A DNA stretch of 64,000 nucleotides from Hydrangea macrophylla (lineage: Eukaryota > Streptophyta > Magnoliopsida > Cornales > Hydrangeaceae): positions 66,512,010 to 66,576,009 of the forward strand of contig CM066983.1 of assembly GCA_033977485.1 (NCBI GenBank), read 5' to 3'. Below are positions 30,570 through 43,089 of this stretch, piece by piece. Position numbers and translations under genes: made by a program. The notes beneath the pieces were generated by a model, which was given only the letters and a program-made list of their open reading frames with translations, was not told where the DNA came from and made no database searches. Positions within the stretch are counted from its first letter, which is position 1, and every line of letters starts with the position of its first letter.

Positions 30570-31892
30570 TTGTAAATAATTTTATCATGTTTTATGACAG
30601 TGGAGATTAGATTTTCATTGAAAGTAGTATTAGAAGGTACAACTATTAAAGTATTTAGTAATTAAATTTAATATTCAAATCATTATTTTTTTCTTGAACA
30701 GCCATATCATCATTGCTAATTCATTTTATGGTATAAAATAAATAAATTTAAAACTCTAAATGGACAGCCACCTAGTAATCTAAAATAGGCAACTTGTTGA
30801 GTGTTGCTTTTGGACTTCCACAACATATATCTTCTTTATTCAAATGATTGCGGAGGATAAATGGCAGATTAGTGTGGTTTATTTTAATCAATCAATTACA
30901 TCACTAAAAAAAAAAGGCAAGTCTTTTGTGAGAAGTTTTTTATATGAAAAGACGGAAAAGACGGATTTTAATCGTTTAATGAGAATCTGATAATAAATGA
31001 ATCTTCAGATTCTTGAGAATCTTATGATTAGATTTTCATCCAACGATTAAAACATGCCTTCTCATATGAGAATATACTTGCCCAAAAAAAAAAGTTAAAA
31101 GCTATAAAAGTTGTCACTCTTGAAAGAAGCTTCTCTTTCAAAACCCAAAAAGTAATTTATAAACCAAAGATTATGCTCCATAATATTATTCTCTCCCACT
31201 TTCATGGCACATATTAGAATAGGCACAAACATTTTTTTAATAATTTTCTTACGATTAATTTAAATATTTTTTTGGGTGATAAGATCACGGTACTGCTCAA
31301 CTAAACAAACACGGCATTGGTTAGCTTAGATCGTATTGTCATTTTGTCTCATGTATTGGAATTTTAATTGATATTAGATAACCATATCTTCAATGGTCAA
31401 TTGTTCGTTTAATAGTGATCCCAAACTACAGCCTACAGGAAGTAAGATTTGACAAATCCAAGCCATAAAACATGTCAGACATGTTATTGTCATGTAGTTT
31501 ATTGACGCTAATGTTATGCGTCCTAAATTTGGTTTGTCGATGGTGCCACATGTTTTTTTATAAGTATTTTTTTTTTTTTTGGGTCTATTTCTAGGTCTTG
31601 TTGGTCTCATATGTGTTACATAAACGCACTTATACTTGTACACACGTGGATCAATTATATATTTTAAATAGTAGAAAAAGAATCCAAAAAAAATTTTAAA
31701 ATAACCTTCTTTACATTCTTTATAAAATTACCTTAGTACCCTTATCTTATGTCCACTTTAAAATATTTTTGAAATCTCATTGGAATGAAAAACATTCATT
31801 GACTTGCACATCTAACAACCAAGCTCTCAATTACACTTTAATTACACTCTACACCCTTATACTATACTCATGTTTGCAATTGGATATATTTA
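30570..31892. other. no gene seen
   Basis: AT-rich intergenic DNA. A short hairpin (CATGAG / TTCTCATATGAGAA) lies near 30930-31075, where AGACGGATTTTAATCG and AACGATTAAAACATGCC are roughly inverted. No convincing frame. Confidence 0.45.
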
Positions 31893-32270
31893 CTTTTTTT
31901 TTTTGTTCAATTGAACCAATGAACGTCAAATATTCAGTCAGTTAGACCTAAAGTTTAATGTTGTCAATTTAAACTATTGGAAATTGTCACATGAGCTGTG
32001 TGTAATGCTTACCTGTAATTTGTTAAGGTAAGACAAACAAAGAAAATTGTGAATGGTGCAAAAAATTGCATTCAGTTAGATCCAAAATCGCATCATTTTT
32101 GCGACATTCACTATCTCTTTCATTTATCTTAATTTAACCTGTGATAGGTAAGCATTACGAACAACTCACCTGACAATTTTCATTAATTTAAGTCGGCAGC
32201 ATCAGACTTTGGGTCCGACTTAATGAATTTTTGAAGTTCAAAGGTTCGATTGAACAAAAAAAAAAAAAAA
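31893..32270. mobile_element. foldback element with long inverted arms, about 375 bp
   Basis: GTTCAATTGAACC (31905) faces GGTTCGATTGAAC (ending 32255), bordered by T- and A-runs. The arms extend inward for about 150 bp each, including GTAATGCTTACC and its complement GGTAAGCATTAC. No coding capacity. Confidence 0.7.
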
Positions 32271-32310
32271 GAATATGTATCCAAGTGAAGTACAGGTATA
32301 GTATAAAGGT

Positions 32311-32420
32311 TTTTTTTTTTTTTTCTCAGTAAGCAAGATTTTATTAAATGGACAAAGTCCAAAGAAATTAGAACAAGAGGTAAGCCATAAGTCTGCCAAA
32401 CCCAAAGCAAAACTCCCTAA
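32311..32420 (-). mobile_element. poly-A retroelement 3' end (LINE-like), fragment
   Basis: On the minus strand, sequence ending AATAAAATCTTGCTTACTGAG runs into a 14-base A tract. This is the look of a plant LINE 3' end. The body (to about 32420 or further) is too decayed to translate. Confidence 0.4.
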
Positions 32421-33322
32421 AACCTACTAACCAAATAAGACCTCAAAAATAAATCCCAAACCGGCACCCCAAATTCTGCAGAACAAAACACAAAATTCTG
32501 GACAGATTCTGCACAAACACAGTCACAAATTCTACGCAAAAAAAAAACTACATAAACACAATCACAAAATTCTGCTCAAATTCTACACCAATTCTGTATG
32601 AACACAGAATTCTGCACAATACAAGCTCTCACACAATACTAAGTCACAGGACTATGTCAGACCAATACTTCAACAGCAAACAAAAAAAATAAAAAATAAA
32701 AATAAAACCTTGCAGCAGCATTTGAAGCAGCGCACACCATCATCAATTACATTTCCAACATTAAACCACCAATTCAATCGAAAAACTAAAATGGCCTTGG
32801 ACCCCAGTCAATCTCAGCAGCCTTGGAAAAATGGGACAATGATCTGATAAAATCCTTTTTAAGCTATGTTGTGATAGAGAACGGAACTTGTCCATTCAAT
32901 AGACACCAAAAAAGGATATAACGGAACTTCTAAAGTGTAATTAGGCCTTTGTACAATGTTGGTGCCTAAAACATCCATGGCCTAATCTCTCTCATTGGGT
33001 AACAAATACACAACCACTTGCAAATCACATGTATTATTGCCATATTTCTAAGTACTCAAGGGTAGAGCTATGTGTGGGCCCTGCAAAAAATTTTTAAGAG
33101 TTTGGTTGTGTAATGTAATTTGTAGAATTTTGTAAATAAATTTATGTATTGGCCTCTTCAAAATTTTGACTTTTAGAAAAGAATAATGGCCTGTTTTTCA
33201 AATTTGAATCCCAAATTTGTTCCTTAAATATTTTGTCAACTGTATCACATGCAGTGACTTTTGGTACCATCAATCACTGTCATGTACAATATTTGATACA
33301 ACATTATTCCATTTAGGAACCA
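32421..33322. other. no gene seen
   Basis: Includes a stretch (32450-32650) in which CACAAATTCT / ACAAAATTCTG words recur about every 40 bp. Otherwise featureless. Confidence 0.4.
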
Positions 33323-33857
33323 ACTTTTGTTGAATATCAACCACATGTTTGTGGGGCCATCCTATTGTTATCAACTTAATTGGGAAACCAACATGCTTGG
33401 GAGTCTTGCTGTGATAAGGCACAAGCCGCAATAGTGTTGGATGTTATCATATTAGATATGCAAGCACGTAGTGTGATTGACATCAAATTGTTTGGAATAG
33501 ATACCGGCGTACGTGTATATATGTATGTATGTGTATGATATACACATAAATGGGTGACTCTTGGGTAGAGTGCGAAAGTGCCGAGAGAAGGTGCCCCTTT
33601 GGGGCATGGAGACATTAATCACTGGGGTTTTTGTGAGGGTTGTTCACGATGTTAGGGATGTGAGATAGATAGGGATATTTCTTTGTCTGTGATTTCTCTA
33701 TGTAGTTAGTGATTATGTTATGCTCTTCTTATATTATGAGTGGTGGTATACAGGGGTCTACGGGTTTGGGTTATGTGATTTAACTCAATTGTATCTTGTA
33801 CCGGTTATTATCTTATAGTAAAAGAATTGATCTCTTGGGGGTGTGGATGTAGGCAAG

Positions 33858-35981
33858 TTTCATGCCCCAAATCCACGCATATGAATCTAGGTCACATGGC
33901 ACGTCACTAAGGCTCTTCCTACTCATTTAAAAGTTATAGCAGCGGAAAAAGAACTTTAAAGAAAACAATGATTAATCTCTCCTTTGAAACAATACACTTG
34001 AAGTTGTAAAATTCGTATTGATTTAAAAACTTAATTATGTTTTGAAACGAATGAATTAATATTCAAAGGAGTCCCAAAGGTACCCTAAAACCAATCAAAA
34101 TATTTAAATAATTTTCAGAAGTGGTAGAAAAAGGAAACATGAAGGGGGTATTTCAACCGGTCGAGATGCCCCGTTCAACCGATCGAATGACCCCTCGGTA
34201 GTAATCCTTCACAGCAGATGGCACTTCGACCGGTCGAGCTGTCCCCTTCGACTGCTCGAATGATCCGCTGGCAGCATTCCATTTTCACTAGGATGTTGCC
34301 TAAGGTCAAGCGACCCTTGCGATCATTAACTACCTTAATCATTAAATCATTAAACCAAAACATTAAGTCGATAAGTAAAACATTCAAAATGCGAACTCGA
34401 GGGTTCGGATTCATAATAGCTTAACCAACCCATTCCATGTTTTTCCAAGTTAATACAAAACGTAGTTCTAGTTACTCGGAAGTAATTCCTTACAATGTTT
34501 AGAAATGAAATAAAACATACACAAGGCTATTAACCACTTCTATTACAAAACTACGAGATGAAACATGATGATCAAGTCGCCTTCTAAGTGAATTCCCAAC
34601 ATCTCGTGATCACCTCCCCGATTCCTCGTCGACATTAACACCTGAAATGATTATTTGAATAACCACACATATTTTGATTTGTTTAAGCTAACAATTAGTG
34701 AATAAATTAACGATGCACATGAATGATAAAACATGCTCGTATTCATATCACTACAATTCATGCTAGTCTCCGAAGTCTCACATGTACGGTCCAAACTCCT
34801 AGTCCACGAATCCTCGCCAATAAGTCTGCACGACTAGGTAAGACCCACGTTTTTTTTCTTCAAACGTGCGACCCCATGCCCAGAACGGCTTCACAATAAT
34901 GGCATGGTACACACAATCCTTTGACCCAAATAGCAACTAAACATCTCAAATACATTTAGCATGCTTTTGACATAAGTCAAACATTTCACCATACGATTGG
35001 GCCTACTTATCAATACAATCGCCCAATATGAACTAAACAACATATAGCTATGAATTGAAACAAGCTTTTCATACGAAACATGAATGCATGTCAAGAAACC
35101 ATTCCAAAATACATTGTTGAATCACTCACCTCCGATTAACGCTCCTAAATCACATTCCAAGTAAAACTTGAGCACAAGGAATGTGTAGAAGTCCGTCTAA
35201 TACGATTCCTATAGATCAAAAGTTCGATTATCATCTTTTTATGAAAATTCTCAAAAATGAGTTTTCGAAAAACCTTATCCAAACAAGACCTAATGGATAT
35301 CAAAACGAAGGCCTTACCTCGAGAAGTTCAAATATGAAATATGAAATTTAGAAGAAAACAAACAAGCAAAAGTTCTTCGATTGTCGTCGTGAAGCTCGAA
35401 GAACTAAAATCTCTCCTTTCCCCTTTTTGGATTTAGGTTTAGAAAAATTTATGAAAATATCTAAGCCATCTCTTTCTATATATAGGCAATACTTTTCGTA
35501 TTGGTGTTTAACTCCCTGCGAGTTTCTCTAATCTACCGATTATCTCTCAAAACATCTTAAATGCCGAAGTTATCACTTCACAAGTAAGAATGTATAATTC
35601 ATAAATTTGGTTGCTAAAATGCAGCCCTACATGGTTTTACAAAATCACTAGTTAGCCTACCAATTATGTAGTATGTTAATTCGTCCTCACAAGGATACAA
35701 AAATTAACATCAGAAATATAGTCTAAACTACATAATAATATAGATAGTGAAATACACAGGCAAACATTTAGGGTATTCCTCAATGAACGTCTCAATCTCG
35801 GAGAGACTTCACAACATCAAAACATCCATTCTACAATGTCTCAAAGAGTTCTCTTATACAGATACCCAAATCGACTCGTGATTTACAACTCACTCACACA
35901 TGTACCACAATACGCATCATAGCACATTATCATGCAAGGTAAATTAAATGAATTACGATAAACCTGCACACAGGTGTTATA
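33858..35981 (-). mobile_element. Tekay-type solo LTR inside another LTR, 2124 bp
   Basis: Flanked by GCAAG (33853-33857, 35982-35986). Ends are TTTCATGCCCC and AGGTGTTATA on the plus strand. It aligns in reverse with 4732-6871, for example AATAACCACACATATTT and the TATA region near 35493. It is the subfamily closest to the chromovirus by the TATAACACC start, yet its palindromes are different (next entry). Confidence 0.9.
34152..34260 (-). repeat. paired TCGACCGGTCGA-type palindromes in the solo LTR
   Basis: Four 14-bp sites: 34152/34174 and 34225/34247, each pair 22 bp apart. They follow TTCRACCGGTCGAR, with one GATCGAA and one CTGCTCGAA variant. They sit at the same place in the LTR as the CAGTCGACTG array of the chromovirus. 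Confidence 0.8.
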
Positions 35982-36050
35982 GCAAGTGTTTGGTCGAACC
36001 ACGTAGAAATATGTGTGTCTTTTCTTTGGTGTGCATGTTTAATTGTTGTT

Positions 36051-36084
<34 letters not shown>

Positions 36085-36126
36085 CATTTAGGGGAATTTG
36101 GTTCTGCGTGTTACATTCCCAATAAG

Positions 36127-36138
36127 TGGTATCAGAGC
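36127..36138 (+). other. primer-binding site, initiator-Met tRNA type
   Basis: TGGTATCAGAGC lies 5 bp after the left LTR, complementary to the 3' end of plant initiator tRNA-Met. Confidence 0.85.
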
Positions 36139-37341
36139 TATGGTGGTCAGATCATGGTGATAGAGGCGCACGGTGATAGTGGAGATTAGCAGCACGATGG
36201 TTAAAAGATAACATGTATAGGATAAATGAAAAAAAAAAAAAAAGGAACTGGAGAACATGTAAGTAACGTGGTAATGGTGGTCATGGTCTTGGTCCCATGG
36301 ATGATAGGATTCAAATTTGATTTTTGAGGTTTGTCATGGTAAATTATTCCATATGGCACGGTATAGCAAAACTTGAATCATGATTGGTTGGAATTTCAAG
36401 GAGCTTGTGGGATAAGCTATGTTGCTTGGAATTTGGGTTAGAAATGGTTTCTAAGGTTTTTGGGCGCTGTAGATTCATCTATTGGTGAGGGTTTATGAAA
36501 TTTCGCACGGATTAGAATTTATTTTTCTTGGTGATAGATCCTATATATATAATGGCAGGTTGGGATCTAGGAACGAAAAATAATTTTTGAAGTTACTATA
36601 ATTGTAGCAGGTTGCATATGGTGGAGAGGTTCTCACATTCTACTCAAATGAGCATTTCTCTTGGGTTGTTAGATTCTGGGTACGGTAACTATGTGTTTCT
36701 GGAGAAAATAATTTGATGGATTCCAAGAAGGCAGGGGTAGACACAGGCCCAATCACCCGACAGAGGTAATTGTTAAGATAGTGCATGTAGGTACGTTGAT
36801 CAAATATTTTTGGAGGAATCTAATATTTGGGTGGTGTGATATTGATCCGAAAGTTGCGGAAGAATCTAATATTTTTGTTGAAATAACACACGGCGATTAA
36901 GTGAAGTGTGGATGGTTTGTGTCGTCTAGTTGGTGAAGTGGAGACTCCCAAGTCCTCGATGAAAAATTCTTATATAAGTGAATGTGTGGATGGTTTGTTC
37001 ACGGTTTAGATGATGGTGAGGTGAAATCCTATTGGGGAGAAGGAGGTATCGATGTTCTTCTTTGTTGGAGTTAATGTGTATAATTAACTCGGGTAATTGT
37101 ACATGTATTGGCCGTGTTGTTCGAATCTAAGGTGTTATGACCGTGTGGATTCGAGGTATGTGCAATATGGTATTGGTTATGGCCAATGGTGAAGTGTTTG
37201 TGGTTTGTCAAATGGATGCAAAATTAGTGAGCTTTGTGGGCACTTTAGTTGAGGGGGTGCGAGCATTTTTGTGAGGAGGTGTTGGTGATGTGTGGCAGAC
37301 TAAGAATTTAGACAATTATCCAATGTGGTAGAGGGGGCGAT
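36139..37341 (+). other. non-coding internal region of the LTR element, with PPT
   Basis: 1.2 kb with no frame of note, ending in TAGAGGGGGCGAT (37329-37341), a PPT directly before the right LTR. GGTTTGTGTCGT / GGTTTGTTCACG segments hint at old internal repeats. Confidence 0.6.
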
Positions 37342-37962
37342 TGTTGAGTATCAACCACATGTTTATGGGGTCCATCCTATTGTTATCAACTTAATTGGGA
37401 AACCAACAATGCTTGGGAGTCTTGCTATGATAAGGCACAAGCCGCAACAGTGTTGGATGTTATCATATTAAATATGCAAGCAGGTAGTGTGATTGACATC
37501 AAATATTTTGGCATAGATACTGGCGTATGTGTATATGTATATACGTGTATGATATACACATAGATGGGTGACTCTTGGGTAGAGTGAAAGAGTGCCAAGA
37601 GAAGGTGCCCCTTTGGGGCATGGGGACATTAATCACTGGGGTTTTTGTGAGGGTTGTTCACAGTGTTAGGGATGTGAGATAGATAGGGTATTTCTTTCTC
37701 TGTGATTTCTCTATGTAGTCAGTGATTATGTTAGGCTCTTCTTATATTATGAGTGGGGGTTATGTGATTTAACTCAGTTGTATCTTGTACCGGTTATTAT
37801 CTTATAGTAAAAGAATGGATCTCTCGGGTGTGGACGTATGCAGGTGTTTGGCCTAACCACGTAGAAATCTGTGTATCTTTTCTTTGGTATGTATGTTTAA
37901 TTACTGTTCATGTGTGTGTGTTAATTTGGGAGAATTTGGTTCCACGTGTTAAATTGCTGACA
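37342..37962 (+). repeat. right LTR of the non-autonomous element
   Basis: Begins TGTTGAGTATCAACCAC as the left LTR does at 33328, and is collinear with it apart from a missing piece near 37755, the solo LTR insertion and the TG repeat. Confidence 0.85.
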
Positions 37963-38436
37963 ACTTTGGGATTGAAATTTAGGAAGCATAGCATTACTTT
38001 TTAAAAAATTCATGGCTATATATGATACAGCACTCATTCTTTTTTTTTTTTTTTGATAAATACAGCACTCATTCTGATAAACTATAAATCAAATAACTAA
38101 ATATTTCAAATTCTAAACCTCTCAACTCTCAAACAAGACAAAAAAAAAAAACCCTACATAGTAAAATTGTATTCTTTACGATGCAAAAAAAAACTTAGAT
38201 CCAAAATATGTATAAATAGGTCCAAGAAAAATTCACTTCGGGGGGTGCTGTCCTCGAACCCCCGTGTATCCCTATTAGCAGCCTAGCTAGTAACTCAGTC
38301 TCCAACTTCAAATTCCTAACTCTGGCCTTGCACGTACTGCACCACTTATGTGGATTGACTCAATATATATCTCAATAATGTCATTAACATATGGTATTTG
38401 ACACCTATTATTTTCAAGAGATACTCATTTGATTAT

Positions 38437-38441
38437 GTCGT

Positions 38442-38479
<38 letters not shown>

Positions 38480-38540
38480 CGATGCAAACTAATTCCTTTC
38501 TCCCAGTTGCCGCCTCCCCCCCCCCCCCCCCCCCCCCTCT
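38437..38540. repeat. GA microsatellite and a 20+ base C run
   Basis: (AG)n at about 38446-38477 and a homopolymer of about 22 C at 38515-38537, rare in AT-rich DNA and prone to assembly or replication error. Confidence 0.85.
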
Positions 38541-38559
38541 CTCCCTTCCTTGGTCCTCA

Positions 38560-39162
38560 CTCTGTCTCTCTCTTCCTTGGTCCAATTCTCTGTCCCAGTT
38601 CAAATAAGGGCATGTTTGGCCTCTCCGCTTGCTCTGTAAAGCTTTTTGTCCTTCTTTTGTGAAGGTTGATTTCCTTACCTCGCAGGGCATCTCATTGGGT
38701 TAAAGATGTTAGATCTTGCCCAGACCAATTTTGCAATAGTAGATTAGCTTTTTGGTCTTCATTGGTTATGATTGGTGGCTTTTTCTACAACCGTGCTGCT
38801 TTTCATAGTATAGCTTTTGCTATCATGGAAGCTTTTCAAGCAACTTTGGTTGCCCCTTTTGGTGCAACTTTTGGGCTTGGCTTTGTGTCATTTTCTTTCT
38901 TTGGGTAGTCCCTATCATCTACAAGTTTGAAGTTGCCCTGAGCTCCGGATCTCTCTACGCTGTGGTCCTTGTGGCGCAATGGTGGATTCCTCGTGCAGCT
39001 GAATGAGTATTTTCTGTAACTCTTATACTTCTTTATCTATTGCACATTTGGTTGTCTTGCTTTTGCTTGCTCTGTTTTTCTTTATTTTTTTGTTTGTTTG
39101 ATTTTCTTTGTATTATTTGATTTTCATTAATGAAATTTTAATTTTTGAGAGAAAAAAAAAAA
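38560..39162 (+). other. possible poly-A retroelement tail, no gene assigned
   Basis: TAATGAAATTTTAATTTTTGAGAG runs into an 11-base A tract at 39152-39162, like a LINE or retrocopy 3' end. An 80-residue frame at 38666-38908 has hydrophobic content and no domain I recognise. Support is weak. Confidence 0.25.
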
Positions 39163-39351
39163 GTACAACCACAACACAACCCTTGGTAAACATGTGTATA
39201 ATATTTTAGTAGACTTAATAAATATATATATATATCTATATTATATTGTAGGACTTTATCCTACTAGGACACACAAAAATATGACTAGGACGAGTTTTGT
39301 GTGACTAGGATAATGACTAGACTAGGGTGTTTTACTCTCATTCCCACACAC

Positions 39352-39352
39352 A

Positions 39353-39429
<77 letters not shown>

Positions 39430-39541
39430 ATAGCCCATCATCTCTCTCACCCATACCCATACCCACACCGCCACCCGTCGCCTCTCTCTCACAGATCGAC
39501 ACCCTCCACCCCATCCCCATAGTCTCTCTCACCCACACCCC

Positions 39542-39595
<54 letters not shown>

Positions 39596-39915
39596 GAAAT
39601 TTTTGCAAATCGAAGATTCTACAGATTCGAGAGTTCCATTGCTATTTCTTTACTTCTCTTTCTAGCCGAGTTCATTTTCAATCGAGTTCTTTTCGGTGAC
39701 GATCAAGTAAGTGTCTGAAGCAATTGGGTTTCGGAGAGGCTCTATGGAGGTAGTACGTCTACTTTAGGGAAACCCCAATTTGAAGCAGATCTCCATGAAA
39801 GCACAAAAACCCAGAGCAAAGAGTGTGAAAATTGGGAATTGATGGGTATTATTTTTTTCTTCGATTGTTAAATTCAGAAATCTGCCCAAGGTTTGCCTTA
39901 TTCACGCCCCCACTG

Positions 39916-39972
<57 letters not shown>
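39352..39972. repeat. three long CT microsatellites and one CA microsatellite
   Basis: (CT)n at about 39354-39399, (CA)n at 39400-39425, (CT)n at 39544-39593 and (CT)n at 39917-39972. Pyrimidine tracts of this kind often mark 5' leaders in plants. GATCAA/GTAAGTG at about 39705 and TTGTTGCAG/G at about 41141 could be splice sites of an untranslated leader, but no coding exon is visible before the LTR at 41334. Confidence 0.8.
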
Positions 39973-39975
<3 letters not shown>

Positions 39976-41333
39976 TTTACCGATCATCATCAGCTTCTCC
40001 ATTTTATCATCATCATCGATTGGGGTTAGGGTTGACGACAATCAATACGGCCACCGATCATGGCCGCCAACCACGGGACAACCACGACCACCGACGACCA
40101 CAGCTACGACCACGACACGAATCTCCACCACCGCCAATACTCTTGCCCTTCTCCTTCACCCTCTCGGCTCCTTCTTTCTAGGGCTTTGGATCTTGAAGGT
40201 GATAAAATCTGAATTTCTAGAGTCTATAACATTTTTTTTACGGGTTATATCTTTTTTTTTATTACTGTTTAATTTTGCAGTCATTGGTGGTATGATTTTT
40301 GAATCTTTCTCTTCTTGGTTGATTTTCTTTCTTCACACAAACTCTATGTATTTTGCTTGATTTTTCAGTATGTAGAAATTCAAAACCGTAACTGTTTATT
40401 TTTGCAAAAATTCTAAACCCTTCTAAACCAAAATCAATTTTTTTCCCCAGAATTTAGCTGCAAGTACATCATCACTGATTCTCTATGACACAAACCATTT
40501 TTATTTTTTTTAGATAATTTTTTTTCCTTTTTTTTCGGATCACAAACTCTATGTATTTTGCTTGAAGATTAAATTTTTTTTTTCGGATCATTAACTTCCA
40601 GATCATGCTTTTCAATTTGTTTCCCTGCATCTTTTTTTTTTAATTAATCTTCAATTTGTTTATTTAGGGGTTTGAATGATTTATTTTCAATTCACTAATT
40701 GATGATACGTTTTTACCCCCAATTCAATAATTCCCATTTCGCCTAACTTTCCCCATTACCCCATAGTTTAATACTTTCCATTATTACCCCAAATCAACAT
40801 TTTTCTTCCCATAATTTAGTCACCATATTTAAAGATTTCCCTTTTAGCCTCTTCTTTGGAATGTCCATAATTAATTTAAATTTTTCATAATTTATTTCGG
40901 AAAACATATAATTTGCATTAAATGTGTGTTTAAAAATTTTGTTCCCATATTAATTTTTTTTTTTCCATAATTGTGTGAAATAGTATATACTTCATTAATT
41001 GTGTGTTTTGTATTTCCTAAATTTTAGTGTATTCTAAATTCCTTTTGAACAAATGTGTGTGTGTGTGTGAAGGTCTATTTTCAGACCCCAACATTATGGA
41101 ACTAGGGATTTGTATTTGATTTTTACTTTGATTTGTTGCAGGTCTATGTTGGCTTGCTTATGTATTTGCTAATAGGTATATCTATCTTTAGATTTTGGAT
41201 TGGGGTTTTCTGGCATGAAAATGATATGCAATGCACTGTTTTTATCTTCCATTTGACCTTTGAATTGTAGTTTATGTGCTGGTTTCCATAGTTCCATAGA
41301 ACTTGACTCTTGACGTGATTACTGATATGTATT
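39973..41333. other. no gene confirmed
   Basis: AT-rich, T-run-rich sequence. The frame at 39893-40360 is mostly translated microsatellite. Repeated GGATCAC/TTAA and TTTTTTTTCGG words occur near 40540-40590. Confidence 0.4.
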
Positions 41334-41565
41334 TGTCACGACTCATCCCACTACGCGTGGAAATAGGACACGTGGCACGCCACCAAGGCTTAACCAACAA
41401 CAACAACAAAGGTACGCAGCGGAAAGAACTTTTAAAACAACCCTGGGCATTTAAAACTTAGGAAACATTCCCCTCTGAGTTGTAAAATCCATTGAAATCA
41501 GAGTTATAAAAGAAATTTGTTCAATTGAAAGTGTTCACAAGAATCTATTTGAAAATACAGAGGTT

Positions 41566-41836
41566 CAGTCGACTGCACAGTCGACTGTAATAGGGTTCAG
41601 TCGACTGCTCAGTCGACTGTGTCAAGCAGAACCATAAATACAACATATTGCAAAGGGGTCCAGTCGACTGATCTGGGGACCCAGTCGACTGCTTTTCAAT
41701 TAATAGAAGCAGTAGTCAAAAATCAACAGTGTTCAGTCGACTGCTCAAAGGGTTCAGTCGACTGCTTCTCTGCTATACACTTACAGTTTCTCAAACACAC
41801 GAAAACCAGTCGACTGGTCCTGGGTCCAGTCGACTG
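41566..41836 (-). repeat. ten perfect CAGTCGACTG palindromes in five pairs
   Basis: Sites start at 41566/41578, 41598/41610, 41661/41682, 41734/41755 and 41807/41827. All ten are perfect. The last three pairs are 21, 21 and 20 bp apart; the first two are 12 bp apart. Confidence 0.93.
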
Positions 41837-42044
41837 CTCCCCTGCTGGGCAGCCCTGTGTTGAAGTTTAACAACCCAAGCTTCTCCACACCAAACACCAA
41901 ACACAACCACCGTTGATTTCAACAGTTAAAACATAATTACAGACGTTCAATTACAATATTACAGTACTGTGAAGCTAATCTTTGATTCTATTACAAAATA
42001 TATTACCGATCCTTACACAAGTTTAGGATCTAACACTACAACAA

Positions 42045-43075
42045 ATCTGACCTTTAGTGACGAAACTTTTACCCGCAAAATAATTTTCGTCACTAATAGT
42101 ATACTATTAGTGACGAAATCAACGTTCGTCAGCAAAAGTCTTTATCTTTCTCGACGAAACCAATTTTCGCGAGTAAAAGTCGAACAATTACCGACGATAA
42201 TTCATTTCGTCACTAAAGTTCGTCGCTAATAGTTGGCGGGAAATTTCCCCCGCCAAAAATTTGGTGGGAAAAGTTTAGGCGACGAAACGTTATCAATTGG
42301 TGACGAAATTTTTTCGTCGGTAATTGTTTTACTTTTAGTGACGAAATATTTCGTCGGGAATTGTTTACCCTTTCGTGACAAACTATTTTCGTCGGTAATT
42401 GTAACAATTAATGACGAAATACTTTCGTCGGTAATTGTTTTACTTTTAGTGACAAAATATTTCGTCGGGAATTATATAACCTTTTGTGACAAAAAACTTT
42501 CGTTGGGAATTGTTACAATTGGTGACGAAATTATTTTGTCGGTAAATGTTTATCTTTTAGTGACGAAATATTTCGTTGGGAATTGTTTAAGCTTTCGTGA
42601 CGAAAAACTTTCGTCGGGAATTGTTACAATTTGTGACGAAATTGTTTCGCCGGTGATTGTTGATTTTTAGTGACGAAATATTTCATCGAGAATTGTTTAA
42701 GGTTTCGTGACGAAAAACTTTCGTCAGGAATTGTTACAATTTGTTACAAAATTGTTTCGTCGGTAATTGTTTTACTTTTAGTGACGAAATATTTCATCGG
42801 GAATTGTACAAACATTCGTGACGAAAAAGTTTCGTTGGGAATTGTTACAATTGTTGACGAAACTCGTCAGTAATTGTTTTACTTTTAGTAACGAAATATT
42901 TCGTCGGGACTTGTTTAAACTTTTGGGACGAAAAACTTTTGTCGGGAATTGTTACAATTGGTGACGAAATTGTTTCGTCGGTAATTATTTTACTATTAGT
43001 GACGAAATATTTTGTCGTTAATTGTTTAAACTTTCGTGATGAAATAATTTCATCGGGAATCATTTAATCTTTCGT
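42045..43075. repeat. left subterminal repeat region of the CACTA element
   Basis: Around two dozen copies of TAGTGACGAAAT and its complement-like partner TTTCGTCGGTAATTGTT alternate about every 40-60 bp. In En/Spm the subterminal repeats are bound by TNPA to bring the ends together. Motif identity here is by position and repetition. Confidence 0.85.
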
Positions 43076-43089
43076 GAATCGGACTCCCG

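Larger units (their letters stand above)
33328..37962 (+). mobile_element. non-autonomous LTR retrotransposon with a nested solo LTR
   Basis: Left LTR 33328-36121 (interrupted), PBS 36127-36138, internal region without coding capacity, PPT 37329-37341, right LTR 37342-37962. The 5-bp duplication ACTTT flanks it (33323-33327, 37963-37967). Without the insert, the left LTR is about 665 bp against 621 bp on the right, partly from a TG microsatellite. The 1.2-kb internal region has only short frames, so the element relied on proteins supplied by others. Confidence 0.82.

Noticed and set aside
38429..38908. Possible small gene with Pro-rich and hydrophobic frames
   Set aside because: The first is GA repeat plus C run; the second has no recognisable family and sits before a poly-A tract. 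Evidence is too weak for a CDS call.
39327..40360. Ser/Leu-rich frames suggesting a protein
   Set aside because: They are CT and CA microsatellites read as S-L-S-L or H-T-H-T; no coding signal outside the repeats.
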